This document shows, in pieces, positions 1 through 7,592 of a DNA stretch of 35,155 bases. Made by a program: the position numbers and the translations under genes. The notes beneath the pieces were generated by a model. The model saw only the letters and a program-made list of their open reading frames with translations, ran no database searches and was not told the DNA's origin. Within the stretch, counting starts at the first letter, position 1. Each line of letters opens with the position of its first letter. The stretch is taken from NCBI GenBank assembly GCA_964430275.1, contig CAYSGF010000247.1, positions 1-35,155 of the forward strand. The letters run 5' to 3'. The DNA is from DASTYK01 sp964430275. GTDB lineage: Bacteria > Gemmatimonadota > Gemmatimonadetes > Longimicrobiales > RSA9.

Positions 1-1
1 G

Positions 2-511
2 CTGAATCCCCTCGAGGAGGCCGACGCCTATCATCGCCTCGCCGAGGAGTTCTCCCTCTCCCAGCAGCAGATCGCGGCGGTCGTCGGCCGGGACCGCTCG
101 ACGGTCGCGAATGCGATCCGCCTGCTGCGGCTGCCGGCGAGCGTGCGGACGATGGTCGCGGATGGGCGTCTTTCGGCGGGTCATGCGCGCGCTCTACTCG
201 GCATGGAGAACGACCGGCAGCTCGCGGACCTTGCGCGGCGCGCAGTGGAAGAGGGCTGGAGCGTCCGTGAGGTCGAGACGGCGGTGCAGCGCACGCGGAC
301 CAGTCGCAAGCGCACGCGAACGGAGAAGCCGAGGGACGCCACGGAACGCCAGCTGGAGGAGGAGCTCCAGCGCGCTCTCGGCACGGAGGTGCGGATCCGG
401 CGCGGGCGGGGGATGACGGGGCGGCTGGAGATTCCCTTCTACGGAGCCGAGGATTTCGAGCGGCTCTTCGAGATACTCGCGGGCCGCTCCGCCCTCGACG
501 TGGTCTCCTGA
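2..511 (+). CDS. parB: Chromosome-partitioning protein ParB (C-terminal part, 5' end outside window)
   Basis: The frame is open from the first bases and ends in TGA at 509-511. ParB binds parS sites near the origin, spreads as a CTP-dependent clamp, and hands the origin to ParA for segregation. Visible here are the block LNPLEEADAYHRL, the helix-turn-helix stretch with GRDRSTVANAIRLLRLP, and LSAGHARALLG, all typical of chromosomal ParB. A basic linker (RTRTSRKRTRTEK) follows, then the C-terminal dimerisation domain around GRLEIPFYGAEDFERLF. The N-terminal CTP-binding motifs lie upstream of the window. The next gene starts seven bases after the stop, suggesting one transcript with the M23 peptidase and bactofilin genes. 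Identification is from family motifs and is secure. Confidence 0.95.
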   Translation: MNPLEEADAYHRLAEEFSLSQQQIAAVVGRDRSTVANAIRLLRLPASVRTMVADGRLSAGHARALLGMENDRQLADLARRAVEEGWSVREVETAVQRTRTSRKRTRTEKPRDATERQLEEELQRALGTEVRIRRGRGMTGRLEIPFYGAEDFERLFEILAGRSALDVVS

Positions 512-517
512 GGTTGC

Positions 518-1285
518 ATGGCTGACGAGCGCCGTCTGACTCTTATCGTCGTGCCCCATGGCGATCTCGAGACCCGAACGTTCGAGCTATCGTACGGGCG
601 CCTCAAGTTCTACCTGCTGCTGTTCATAACGGTCGCAGCGGCCGTGGCGCTCGTCCTGGCGCTCTGGTTTCCCATTGCTGCGCAGGCGGGGCGCGTGCCG
701 GGCCTCGTCGCCGAGCTGGAACGCCTCGAGGCGGAGCGGGCACAGGTCGCGGAGCTGGCGCGTACCCTTGCCGAGGTCGAAGCGCAGTACGAGCGCGTGC
801 GGCAGCTTCTTGGTGCCGATGCACCGGCGGGCGGCAGCGGCGAGCCCGTGCTGCCGCCACTTCGGCCCGCGCCGGACAGTACCGACACCGGCGACGACGC
901 TGCCGCCATCGATGGCGTGATCGATCGCTGGCCGCTCGCAGCGCGCGGCTTCGTTACACGCCGCGCCGCGGGCAGCGTCGAGCATCCTGGAGTGGACGTC
1001 GCGATCGCGCGCGGCACGCTCATCCGTGCCGCCGGCCCCGGTGTAGTGCGCATCTCGGGGGTCGATGATGTTTACGGCTATTACGTCGTGCTGGATCACG
1101 GGAACGGCGTGCAATCGTTGTACGGTCACGCGGACACCCTCCTCGTGGCCGCCGGGACACGGGTGAAGAGCGGCGACGGAATCGCGCGCGTCGGCACCAG
1201 CGGTCGTTCATCGGCTCCGCACCTCCATTTCGAGCTGCGACGGAACGGACGTGCCCTGGATCCACTGCGCTTCGTGAGTCCCTGA
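518..1285 (+). CDS. Membrane-anchored M23 (LytM-type) metallopeptidase with coiled coil
   Basis: A 255-aa protein. A short cytoplasmic N-terminus precedes one membrane segment (about 31-53, FYLLLFITVAAAVALVLALW). An acidic/Leu coiled coil follows (about 62-98, LVAELERLEAERAQVAEL), then a Pro-rich linker and a peptidase M23 domain (about 140-255). Zinc ligands expected for the family are present: H156 and D160 in EHPGVD and H237 in PHLHF, with H204 (YGHAD) and H235 as catalytic histidines. It should therefore be an active peptidoglycan endopeptidase acting in the periplasm, not a degenerate EnvC/NlpD type. The ATG is preceded by GAGG overlapping the parB stop. The downstream bactofilin gene suggests that the filament localises this hydrolase, a pairing known from other bacteria; that role here is inference. 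Confidence 0.92.
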   Translation: MADERRLTLIVVPHGDLETRTFELSYGRLKFYLLLFITVAAAVALVLALWFPIAAQAGRVPGLVAELERLEAERAQVAELARTLAEVEAQYERVRQLLGADAPAGGSGEPVLPPLRPAPDSTDTGDDAAAIDGVIDRWPLAARGFVTRRAAGSVEHPGVDVAIARGTLIRAAGPGVVRISGVDDVYGYYVVLDHGNGVQSLYGHADTLLVAAGTRVKSGDGIARVGTSGRSSAPHLHFELRRNGRALDPLRFVSP

Positions 1286-1295
1286 GCAGAACCGA

Positions 1296-1787
1296 ATGGC
1301 AGTCTTCGACAAGAATTCCTCCAAGGATCGGACGGCAATGGCCAAGGAAACGAACGGCTCGCAGACGCCGCGCGACGGCGTCATCTCCATCATCGGCCCC
1401 GGAATGCGTGTGGATGGCGACTGTAACACGGAGGGCACCCTGCGCATCGAGGGACACATCAAGGGAACCGTGCGGGCCGGGAAGGCCGTCGTCGTCAGCA
1501 AGGACGGCGTCGTCGAGGGAGACGTCGTGACCCAGGACGCCATCATCGGCGGCCGCGTCACTGGATCGGTCTCTGCCGAGAGCCGTCTCGAGCTACAGGC
1601 GACCTGCGAGATCCAGGGAGAGATTCGCGCTCGTCGCATCAAGCTGGACGAAGGTGGCCAGATCAACGGGAATGTTCGCACGGGCGAGGTGGAGCGCGCC
1701 GGCGTCGCGGCGCGGGTCCCCAATCCCGCCGACGCAGGCCGTAGCACGACTGGTCCCGAGATCCGGGTTGGTACCGATCGATCGTAA
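1296..1787 (+). CDS. Bactofilin
   Basis: A 163-aa protein of the bactofilin (DUF583) family, which forms nucleotide-free beta-helical cytoskeletal filaments. After a short polar N-terminus, residues about 27-135 show repeated short beta-strand repeats with regularly spaced Gly and Val/Ile, for example GTLRIEGHIKGTVRAGKAVV, then DGVVEGDVVTQDAIIGGRV and GQINGNVRTGEV. The C-terminal tail is polar and probably disordered. A second in-frame ATG at 1338 (MAKETNG) is an alternative start, with AAGGA 11 bases upstream. The gene lies 10 bases after the M23 peptidase and close to parB, so it may organise cell-wall hydrolysis or the ParB/origin complex at a cellular address. A hairpin with a T-run follows at 1811-1850. 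Confidence 0.93.
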   Translation: MAVFDKNSSKDRTAMAKETNGSQTPRDGVISIIGPGMRVDGDCNTEGTLRIEGHIKGTVRAGKAVVVSKDGVVEGDVVTQDAIIGGRVTGSVSAESRLELQATCEIQGEIRARRIKLDEGGQINGNVRTGEVERAGVAARVPNPADAGRSTTGPEIRVGTDRS

Positions 1788-1810
1788 GGAGTCGGGCCCG
1801 ATTCGCGACG

Positions 1811-1850
1811 ATCGCGGTCGCTGGGAGCAGGCCTCCGGCGCCGCGATTTT
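1811..1850 (+). terminator. Rho-independent-type terminator after the bactofilin gene
   Basis: Perfect outer arms ATCGCGG (1811-1817) and CCGCGAT (1841-1847) enclose further pairable sequence (GGGAG facing CTCC). The right arm runs directly into TTTT. It sits 24 bases after the bactofilin stop and would end the parB-M23-bactofilin transcript. Confidence 0.5.
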
Positions 1851-1877
1851 CGTATCATGGCTCCAACCACAGCGATG

Positions 1878-1986
1878 TTGTCCACAAAACGTCGAAATCG
1901 GCTAAGTCTATGCCATGTAATAACTTTGGAGTGCAGAGCCACTTTTTAACATGCGGGTGTTGATAAGCACCCCCCTCTTATCCACA
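1878..1986. other. DnaA-box-like cluster in an AT-richer gap (candidate oriC or DnaA-regulated promoter)
   Basis: Three DnaA-box-like 9-mers lie within 110 bases. There is a perfect TTATCCACA at 1978-1986 on the plus strand. TTGTCCACA at 1878-1886 on the plus strand has one difference. TGTTGATAA at 1958-1966 reads TTATCAACA on the minus strand, also one difference. Between them is the most AT-rich stretch of the neighbourhood (TGTAATAACTTTGG, CACTTTTTAACATG). A 7-bp hairpin with a GATA loop lies at 1955-1972 (GGGTGTT/AGCACCC). The location just after parB fits the common origin-proximal position of par genes. Only one box is perfect and no dnaA or dnaN gene is in view, so the call remains tentative. 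Confidence 0.35.
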
Positions 1987-2004
1987 CGTCAAAGACGACA
2001 CGTC

Positions 2005-2757
2005 ATGAGCCTGCAGGAGCTGGTGGACTATCTCGATGAGTATCTGGGCATCGCGCGGATTCCAGACGCCGCTGGCGCGCTCAATGGACTCCAGGTCGAG
2101 AGCTCGGGGGACGTGACGCGCATCGGTGCGGCAGTCGACGCGAGCGGGGCATCGATCGCCGCTGCCATCGATGCGGACTGCGACGTCCTGCTCGTTCATC
2201 ACGGACTCTTCTGGGACGGGAACGTGCCCCTGACGGCACGCCGGTACCGCCGTGTCAGGCCGTTGATCGCGAACGATGTGGCGCTCTACGCCGCCCATAT
2301 ACCGCTGGACGTACACCCGGATGTCGGCAACAACGCGGTGCTCGCCCGCGAGTTGGGGGTCTCGGTGCGAGGCACGTTCGGCACCTACCAGGACATCGAG
2401 CTCGGGGTATGGGGGGAGTGCGAGATTACGCGCGAAGCGCTGGCGGCGCGGCTGGACGAGGTACTCGGTGTACGGATTCGCGTGATGCCCGGCGGACCGG
2501 AGCAGATCCGGCGCGTCGGCGTTCTCACGGGTGCGGGGGGCAGCATGATCGCCGACGCGGCGTCAGCGGGTCTGGACGCGTTCGTGACCGGAGAGGGGGC
2601 ACACCACACCTACTTCGACGCGATGGAAGGCGGCATGAACGTGTATTACGGCGGGCACTACGCGACGGAGACGTGGGGAGTCCGCGCTCTCGCTGCGCAC
2701 CTCGAGCAGCGCTTCGCTCTGCCCTGGGAGTTCATCGACCAGCCGACGGGGCTTTGA
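2005..2757 (+). CDS. Nif3-like dinuclear metal-centre hexameric protein
   Basis: A 250-aa Nif3/DUF34-family protein. Members bind two metal ions and form toroidal hexamers; several are reported as GTP cyclohydrolase I type 2-like, but the cellular role is not settled. Family signatures are LVHHGLFWD (metal-binding His pair), HIPLDVHPDVGNNAVLA, GEGAHHTYFDAMEGGMNVYY and the C-terminal GHYATETWGV, which supplies a His and a Glu ligand. The start is placed at the ATG at 2005 because MSLQELVDYLDEYL matches the usual Nif3 N-terminus; an upstream in-frame ATG at 1951 would add 18 atypical residues and run through the DnaA-box region. It is convergent with the M28 peptidase gene. Confidence 0.9.
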   Translation: MSLQELVDYLDEYLGIARIPDAAGALNGLQVESSGDVTRIGAAVDASGASIAAAIDADCDVLLVHHGLFWDGNVPLTARRYRRVRPLIANDVALYAAHIPLDVHPDVGNNAVLARELGVSVRGTFGTYQDIELGVWGECEITREALAARLDEVLGVRIRVMPGGPEQIRRVGVLTGAGGSMIADAASAGLDAFVTGEGAHHTYFDAMEGGMNVYYGGHYATETWGVRALAAHLEQRFALPWEFIDQPTGL

Positions 2758-2832
2758 GAATGAATGAATCTATGAACGTATGACATGAATCCCCGCCGCA
2801 ATTCACGCATTCGTCCATGCATTCATTCATTC
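2758..2832. repeat. Tetranucleotide inverted repeat between convergent genes
   Basis: Arms GAATGAATGAAT (2758-2769) and ATTCATTCATTC (2821-2832) are perfectly complementary over 12 bases. Each is built from three GAAT/ATTC units, and the loop is 51 bases. The left arm starts right after the Nif3-like stop and the right arm overlaps the end of the M28 peptidase gene on the other strand. It could act as a bidirectional terminator, but no T-run follows. Confidence 0.5.
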
Positions 2833-4448
2833 AGTTCCTGCACGCCGTTCTCTGCCACGTCATACCCCAGCAGAAACGTGAGGCGCGCCTGCTGCACGGC
2901 GCCACTCAGGTCCGTCGCGGGATCGTACTCGTCACCGGGGAGGTGGTAACTGGACGCGTTCCAGCGGGCGAGCATCTCGATGCCCCAGTTCTCGGCGCGG
3001 CCGCGATAGCTTTCGCCGTGCATGATCTGGGTGGAGGGAATGCCGGCGAGAGCGAACGGAAAATGATCGGATCGGAAGTAGAGTCCGAGATGCGGCGCGG
3101 GGTCGGTGACGCGTCGCAGGCCGAGCTGCTCCGCCTGCATTTCCGCCATGACGCCGAGCGCAGAGCGTTCGCCGCCGAGCGCAATGAAGTCGTGCGTCTC
3201 CCCCCAGAGGTTTGCGCCGTCGATGTTGATCACCGCCGCGGTACCGGACAACGGCAGCGCAGGGGTTCGCACGTACTGTCGTGCGCCGAGCAGGCCTGCT
3301 TCTTCGGCGGTCGTGAAGAGGAAGACGACGGAGCGTGAGGGTGGCTGCTCCAGTCTGCTGAACGCCCGCGCGATCTCCAGCAATGTCGCCACACCGCTCG
3401 CGTTGTCGTATGCGCCGTTGTAGATCGAGTCGCCATTCACGGATTCACCGATGCCGAGGTGATCGTAGTGCGCCGTGTAGATCACACTCGAATCCTGGTG
3501 CTCGCGTCCCGGGAGAATGGCGACGACGTTCTGTGTTTCGATGCGACGGGCGCGTCCGCTGACGCGTGCATTGACGATGATGCCGGTGTGGACCGGAGCG
3601 AAGTCGCGCCGCGCTGCGCGCACGAGCAGCTCGTCGATGCTCAGCCCCGCAGCGGCGAGGAGTGAGCGGACGCGCGCGACCTGCAGCCAGCCTTCGAAGC
3701 GCAGGGGCGTCATTCCATTCGCTGGCGAAACCAGCATGTGCTGCGTAGCGCCGAAGGAGGAGCGCACCACGGACCACGGGTACCCGGCGGAATCATCGGT
3801 GTGAACGAGGAGTGCCCCTGCGGCGCCCTGCCTGCGTGCCTCCTCCAGCTTGTACGTCCAGCGGCCGTAATACGTCAGTGCGTGCCCATCAAAGAGGTGC
3901 GGCTCGGTGGGCGGTGTGGGGGGATCCCCGACCAGGATGAGCGCAATGCGTCCACGCAGGTCCCGGCCTTCGTAGTCATCCCAGCCGTACTCAGGCGCGC
4001 GCACGCCGTACCCGACGAACACGAGCTCGCCCGCTGCGACTGCCAGTGTGTCCGCCTGTCCCGGCCACGCGATGACTTCCTCGCCCCAGCCCGGGCGGAT
4101 CCGCCGACCGCGCACTGTGAAGTCGACGAGGTTCCCGCGCTCGAGAGGTCGCCATGCATCGATCGCGACCCGCTGCTGAAAGCCGCCGGCAGGCGGCTGC
4201 AAGCCCATGGCGATCAGCTCGCTCGCGATGTATCGGGCGGCGAGCCGGCCCCCGCGGGTGCCGGGTGCGCGTCCTTCGAGAAGATCATCGGACAGGAATG
4301 CCAGATGGGCACGAATCGCTGGAGCAGAAATGGCTTCGACGGCGGGATGAGAAGCCGACATCACGGAATCCGGCGTCGCCGTCTGAGCGGCGCCGGCGCC
4401 CGGGACCGCGGGCAGGAACAATAGGACGAGTGAGACGCGAGCGTTCAC
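2823..4448 (-). CDS. Secreted M28-family zinc aminopeptidase with PA-type insert
   Basis: A 541-aa protein with a GTG start and an N-terminal signal peptide (VSLVLLFLPAVPGAGAAQ, probable cleavage near residue 20). The region about 100-290, including GELVFVGYGVRAPEYGWDDY and ARRQGAAGALLVHTD, has the look of a protease-associated (PA) domain. The peptidase core follows. Family zinc ligands are identifiable: H327 in YTAHYDHLG, D348 in YDNASG, E382/E383 in FTTAEEAGLLG, D410 in INIDGAN and the His of FRSDHFPFALAG. It probably releases N-terminal amino acids from peptides in the periplasm or outside the cell. A zinc-ribbon/TPR gene lies 112 bases upstream on the same strand. No strong ribosome-binding site is visible before the GTG. 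Confidence 0.9.
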   Translation of the reverse strand: MNARVSLVLLFLPAVPGAGAAQTATPDSVMSASHPAVEAISAPAIRAHLAFLSDDLLEGRAPGTRGGRLAARYIASELIAMGLQPPAGGFQQRVAIDAWRPLERGNLVDFTVRGRRIRPGWGEEVIAWPGQADTLAVAAGELVFVGYGVRAPEYGWDDYEGRDLRGRIALILVGDPPTPPTEPHLFDGHALTYYGRWTYKLEEARRQGAAGALLVHTDDSAGYPWSVVRSSFGATQHMLVSPANGMTPLRFEGWLQVARVRSLLAAAGLSIDELLVRAARRDFAPVHTGIIVNARVSGRARRIETQNVVAILPGREHQDSSVIYTAHYDHLGIGESVNGDSIYNGAYDNASGVATLLEIARAFSRLEQPPSRSVVFLFTTAEEAGLLGARQYVRTPALPLSGTAAVINIDGANLWGETHDFIALGGERSALGVMAEMQAEQLGLRRVTDPAPHLGLYFRSDHFPFALAGIPSTQIMHGESYRGRAENWGIEMLARWNASSYHLPGDEYDPATDLSGAVQQARLTFLLGYDVAENGVQELNE

Positions 4449-4560
4449 AGGGCGGTGGAATAGGACGCGAATCGGATCGACGCATGTTCGCCGTCATGCA
4501 AGGATACGCGCGGGCGGGGAGCACAGCAACGAACGGGTGATGACGGCGCGATCGGCCGGA

Positions 4561-5307
4561 TCAGCTGCCGACGATCGATCGCGCCTGCTGCTCGTATGCT
4601 GGAAGGATGCGCGCGTGGTCGAGGTACTCCGGATACTCCTGCGTCCGCTCCGTCTCGTAGTGCTCGAGGAACCGTTCGTAGAATGCGCGCGCTGCATCCG
4701 GCTCGCCGCTCGCCATCGACGCCTCGCCGGCCGCACCGAGCCCCAGCAGATGATTCGGCGCCATGTCGAGAATGCGCTCGGCGGTGGCGCGCGCCGCAGC
4801 AGGATTCCCGGACGCCGTCTGGATCAGGCTGAGATGGTAGAGCCCGTCTGCATCGAGCGGCTCTGCGGCCTGATATGCCTGGATCGCCATCGGATAGAAC
4901 TGGGCAGCCTGCGCCGGGTCGCCCGTTTCGCGCGCTTCCATGATTCGGTTGAACAGGCGGTCGGCATTGTCCCTCATGTTGCCGGACAGCGGCGGCGGTG
5001 TCCCGCTTCCGGTGTTCGCAAAGGGAGCAACGGCATTGCCGGAGGCGTCGTCTCCGTCGAGGAGCATGGGGACGAGAATCGCGGCGATCATGACGAGCAG
5101 CACACCGCCGGCCAGGTACCACGGCGCATTCGAACGCGGGCGTGCAGAGGCTGCTGGAGCACCGGCCGGCGCGCCGCATTGCGTGCAGAACCGCGCGCCT
5201 GTTTCGAGGCCGGCGCCGCACGCCCGGCAGGCTGCCTCTGTCAGCGGCGTGCCGCAGTCGGAGCAGAACCTGCCGGAACCGTGACGACCGAATCGGGGAC
5301 ATTTCAT
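4561..5307 (-). CDS. Zinc-ribbon, single-pass membrane protein with TPR-like C-terminal domain
   Basis: A 248-aa protein with two N-terminal zinc-ribbon units. The second (C27, C30, C41, C44; CRACGAGLETGARFCTQCG) is intact. In the first (C3, C15, C18) the expected second Cys is Phe (CPRF), so that unit may be damaged or use H9. A Pro/Ala linker and one membrane segment (about 63-83, WYLAGGVLLVMIAAILVPML) follow. The rest is helical with TPR-like periodicity: DADGLYHLSLIQTASGNPAAARATA and LGAAGEASMASGEPDAARAFYERFLEHY. A scaffold role is likely, with cytosolic ribbons and an exported repeat domain. Function unknown. It is divergent from the LOG-family gene. Confidence 0.75.
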   Translation of the reverse strand: MKCPRFGRHGSGRFCSDCGTPLTEAACRACGAGLETGARFCTQCGAPAGAPAASARPRSNAPWYLAGGVLLVMIAAILVPMLLDGDDASGNAVAPFANTGSGTPPPLSGNMRDNADRLFNRIMEARETGDPAQAAQFYPMAIQAYQAAEPLDADGLYHLSLIQTASGNPAAARATAERILDMAPNHLLGLGAAGEASMASGEPDAARAFYERFLEHYETERTQEYPEYLDHARILPAYEQQARSIVGS

Positions 5308-5416
5308 GAGTGCAAGCTAGTGGGAGGGCGGAGTGGCCGTCCAGCTGCTGTGGCAGCGGCCCGGTACGGCGAATATCTTGCGCACCCACGTCGGAGCCGC
5401 GGATCCAAGGGGACGA

Positions 5417-6319
5417 ATGCCGAACGAGAAGCCAGACGAGAGCAAACTGCACACGGCTGCCGAGCCCGAGACGCCAGCCGACCCGCCGCCGCAGCCGCCG
5501 GTGCCGGTTACCGAGTTCAACAAGAGGCCGGGCGAGGAGACCGAGGACGAGCGGCTGCTGCAGCGCGACAGTCAGAAGGTGCCGCAGCCGGACACCACTA
5601 CTGACGCATGGCGCGTGTTCCGCATCATGGGCGAGTTCGTCGAGGGCTTCGATGCGCTGGCGCGCCTCGGCCCCGCCGTGACGGTGTTCGGCAGCGCGCG
5701 TACAAGGCCCGACGATCCCGACTACGCCGCGGCGGAGGAGACGGCACGACTGCTCGTGCACGCTGGCTTCGGCGTGATCACCGGCGGCGGACCCGGTGTG
5801 ATGGAGGCCGCGAACAAGGGCGCAGCGGAGGCGGGTGGCGACAGCGTCGGCTGCAACATCGAGCTGCCCTTCGAACAGGGTATGAACCGCTGGGTCAAGA
5901 CTGCAATCAACTTCCGCTACTTCTTCGTTCGGAAGACGATGTTCGTGAAGTACGCCGAGGCATTCGTGATATTCCCCGGCGGCTTCGGCACGATGGACGA
6001 ACTGTTCGAAGCGCTGACACTCATACAGACCGGCAAGGTCCGGGATTTTCCGATCGTGTTGATCGGTAGCAGCTACTGGCGTGGCCTGCTCGACTGGATG
6101 CGCGACAGTATGCTCGCAGGCGGGAAGATCAAGCCCGCAGACCAGGAGCTGCTGATGGTGACGGATTCCCCGCAGGACGCCGTTCGGCACGTGGTCGACT
6201 GCTACGAACGCAACTGTACCAAGTCCGCAGCGCTGGCGGCCGACGCGAGAAACACGCCGCCGAAGCGCGGCGGCTTCCGTGGCCGGGTCCCGCCCGCACG
6301 ACGCGGCACCTCCGGATGA
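5417..6319 (+). CDS. LOG-family (TIGR00730) nucleotide hydrolase
   Basis: A 300-aa protein with a polar, Pro-rich 60-residue N-terminal extension and a Rossmann-like LOG/lysine-decarboxylase-like domain. The two family motifs are present: GGGPGVME (123-130) and PGGFGTMDE (187-195), which form the nucleotide-monophosphate site. Family members split the N-glycosidic bond of nucleoside 5'-monophosphates, either purine salvage (PpnN-like) or cytokinin activation; which applies cannot be told from sequence. The start at 5417 is chosen because AAGGGGACGA precedes the ATG; an earlier frame opening at 5333 lacks such a site. The next gene follows closely or overlaps, suggesting co-transcription. Confidence 0.9.
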   Translation: MPNEKPDESKLHTAAEPETPADPPPQPPVPVTEFNKRPGEETEDERLLQRDSQKVPQPDTTTDAWRVFRIMGEFVEGFDALARLGPAVTVFGSARTRPDDPDYAAAEETARLLVHAGFGVITGGGPGVMEAANKGAAEAGGDSVGCNIELPFEQGMNRWVKTAINFRYFFVRKTMFVKYAEAFVIFPGGFGTMDELFEALTLIQTGKVRDFPIVLIGSSYWRGLLDWMRDSMLAGGKIKPADQELLMVTDSPQDAVRHVVDCYERNCTKSAALAADARNTPPKRGGFRGRVPPARRGTSG

Positions 6320-6344
6320 CCTTCGACTCACGATCGCGAGTGTC

Positions 6345-7496
6345 ATGACCAGAAAGAAGAGCCGCTACCTCGGCGGCGCACGCATCGAACCCAGGGCGAT
6401 CACAAAGGATCTCCTCGCGGCCGATCTCATCGATCAGGCCTTCCTGTCCTACAATGCCGGGCGGTTGCGGGAAGGTTGTCGCCTGTTCACCGAACGCATG
6501 CTCGACGACGACGTGACCATCGGGATCACCCTCACGGGTGCACTCACGCCCGCAGGCCTCGGCATGAGCACGCTCATTCCGATGATCGAAGCGGGGTTCG
6601 TCGACTGGATCATCTCGACCGGCGCGAACCTGTACCACGATACGCACTTCGGTATCGGCCTCGAACTGCGTCAGGGCAGCCCGCACGTCTCCGACGTGCT
6701 CCTGCGCGAGGAGGAAGTCGTCCGCATCTATGACATCTTCTTCGATTATTCGGTGCTGCTCGACACCGACGCCTTCTTCCGCAAGATCATCACGGGTGAC
6801 GAATTTCAGCGCACGATGTCATCGGCCGAGTTCCACCATCTGGCCGGCAAGTACGTCGCCGAGCGGCAGAAGACGCTCGGCCAGTCCGGTCGCTCACTCC
6901 TGGCCACATGTCATGAATACGACGTTCCCGTCTACACATCTTCACCCGGCGATTCGTCGATCGGGATGAACGTGGCCGCGGCCGCGCTCCAGGGCCACAG
7001 GCTGCAGTTCGATGTGAATGCGGATGTGAACGAGACCGCCGCAATCGTCCTGAACGCGAAGCGGGAGGGTGGCAGAAGCGCGATCGCGATCTTCGGGGGT
7101 GGCAGCCCGAAAAACTTCGCCCTGCAGACTGAGCCGCAGATCCAGGAGGTGCTCGGCATCGCCGAGAAAGGGCACGACTACTTCCTGCAGTTCACGGATG
7201 CTCGCCCCGATACCGGCGGCCTGTCGGGAGCGACACCCGCCGAAGCCGTGAGCTGGGGCAAGGTGGATCCGGACCGGCTGCCGGACGCGGTCGTCTGCTA
7301 CACGGACACCACCATCGCGATGCCGCTCCTTGCCGCCTACGCGCTCAGCCGGCACGAGCCACGCAAGCCGAAGCGGCTGTTCCAAAGGCGGTCCGAGATG
7401 ATGGACCGGCTGGTCGCCGAGTACGAAGCTTCGGACCGGAACGAGAAGGCAGTTGCACGGCGCGATCGGGACGTGACGCTGCCGCGCGACCGTTGA
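6345..7496 (+). CDS. Deoxyhypusine-synthase-like family protein
   Basis: A 383-aa protein clearly in the deoxyhypusine synthase family: TGALTPAGLGMSTLIPMIE, STGANLYHDTHFG, HEYDVPVYTSSPGDSSIG and GATPAEAVSWGKVD. In the eukaryotic enzyme the lysine of the SWGK motif forms the covalent imine with the aminobutyl group of spermidine; here it is K306. Bacteria have no eIF5A to hypusinate, so the substrate must differ; homologues with homospermidine-synthase-like polyamine activity are one possibility (inference). The start is ambiguous: ATG at 6345 (used here) or GTG at 6279, which would overlap the LOG gene by 41 bases. Neither has a strong Shine-Dalgarno. The gene is probably co-transcribed with the LOG-family gene. 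Confidence 0.88.
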   Translation: MTRKKSRYLGGARIEPRAITKDLLAADLIDQAFLSYNAGRLREGCRLFTERMLDDDVTIGITLTGALTPAGLGMSTLIPMIEAGFVDWIISTGANLYHDTHFGIGLELRQGSPHVSDVLLREEEVVRIYDIFFDYSVLLDTDAFFRKIITGDEFQRTMSSAEFHHLAGKYVAERQKTLGQSGRSLLATCHEYDVPVYTSSPGDSSIGMNVAAAALQGHRLQFDVNADVNETAAIVLNAKREGGRSAIAIFGGGSPKNFALQTEPQIQEVLGIAEKGHDYFLQFTDARPDTGGLSGATPAEAVSWGKVDPDRLPDAVVCYTDTTIAMPLLAAYALSRHEPRKPKRLFQRRSEMMDRLVAEYEASDRNEKAVARRDRDVTLPRDR

Positions 7497-7592
7497 GCGG
7501 GAGCAGCGAACGCGGCCGCGGTCGTCTGCGTCAACATGCGGCGATCGACCGGTTGCCATGAATCGCACGCCGACCGTACGAATGGCAGGATC

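Noticed and set aside
4445..6346. A 633-codon open frame on the minus strand across the zinc-ribbon and LOG-family genes
   Set aside because: It runs antisense to a clear LOG-family gene and in another frame of the zinc-ribbon gene. Its protein is Arg/His/Cys-rich without domain motifs, typical of GC-rich shadow frames.
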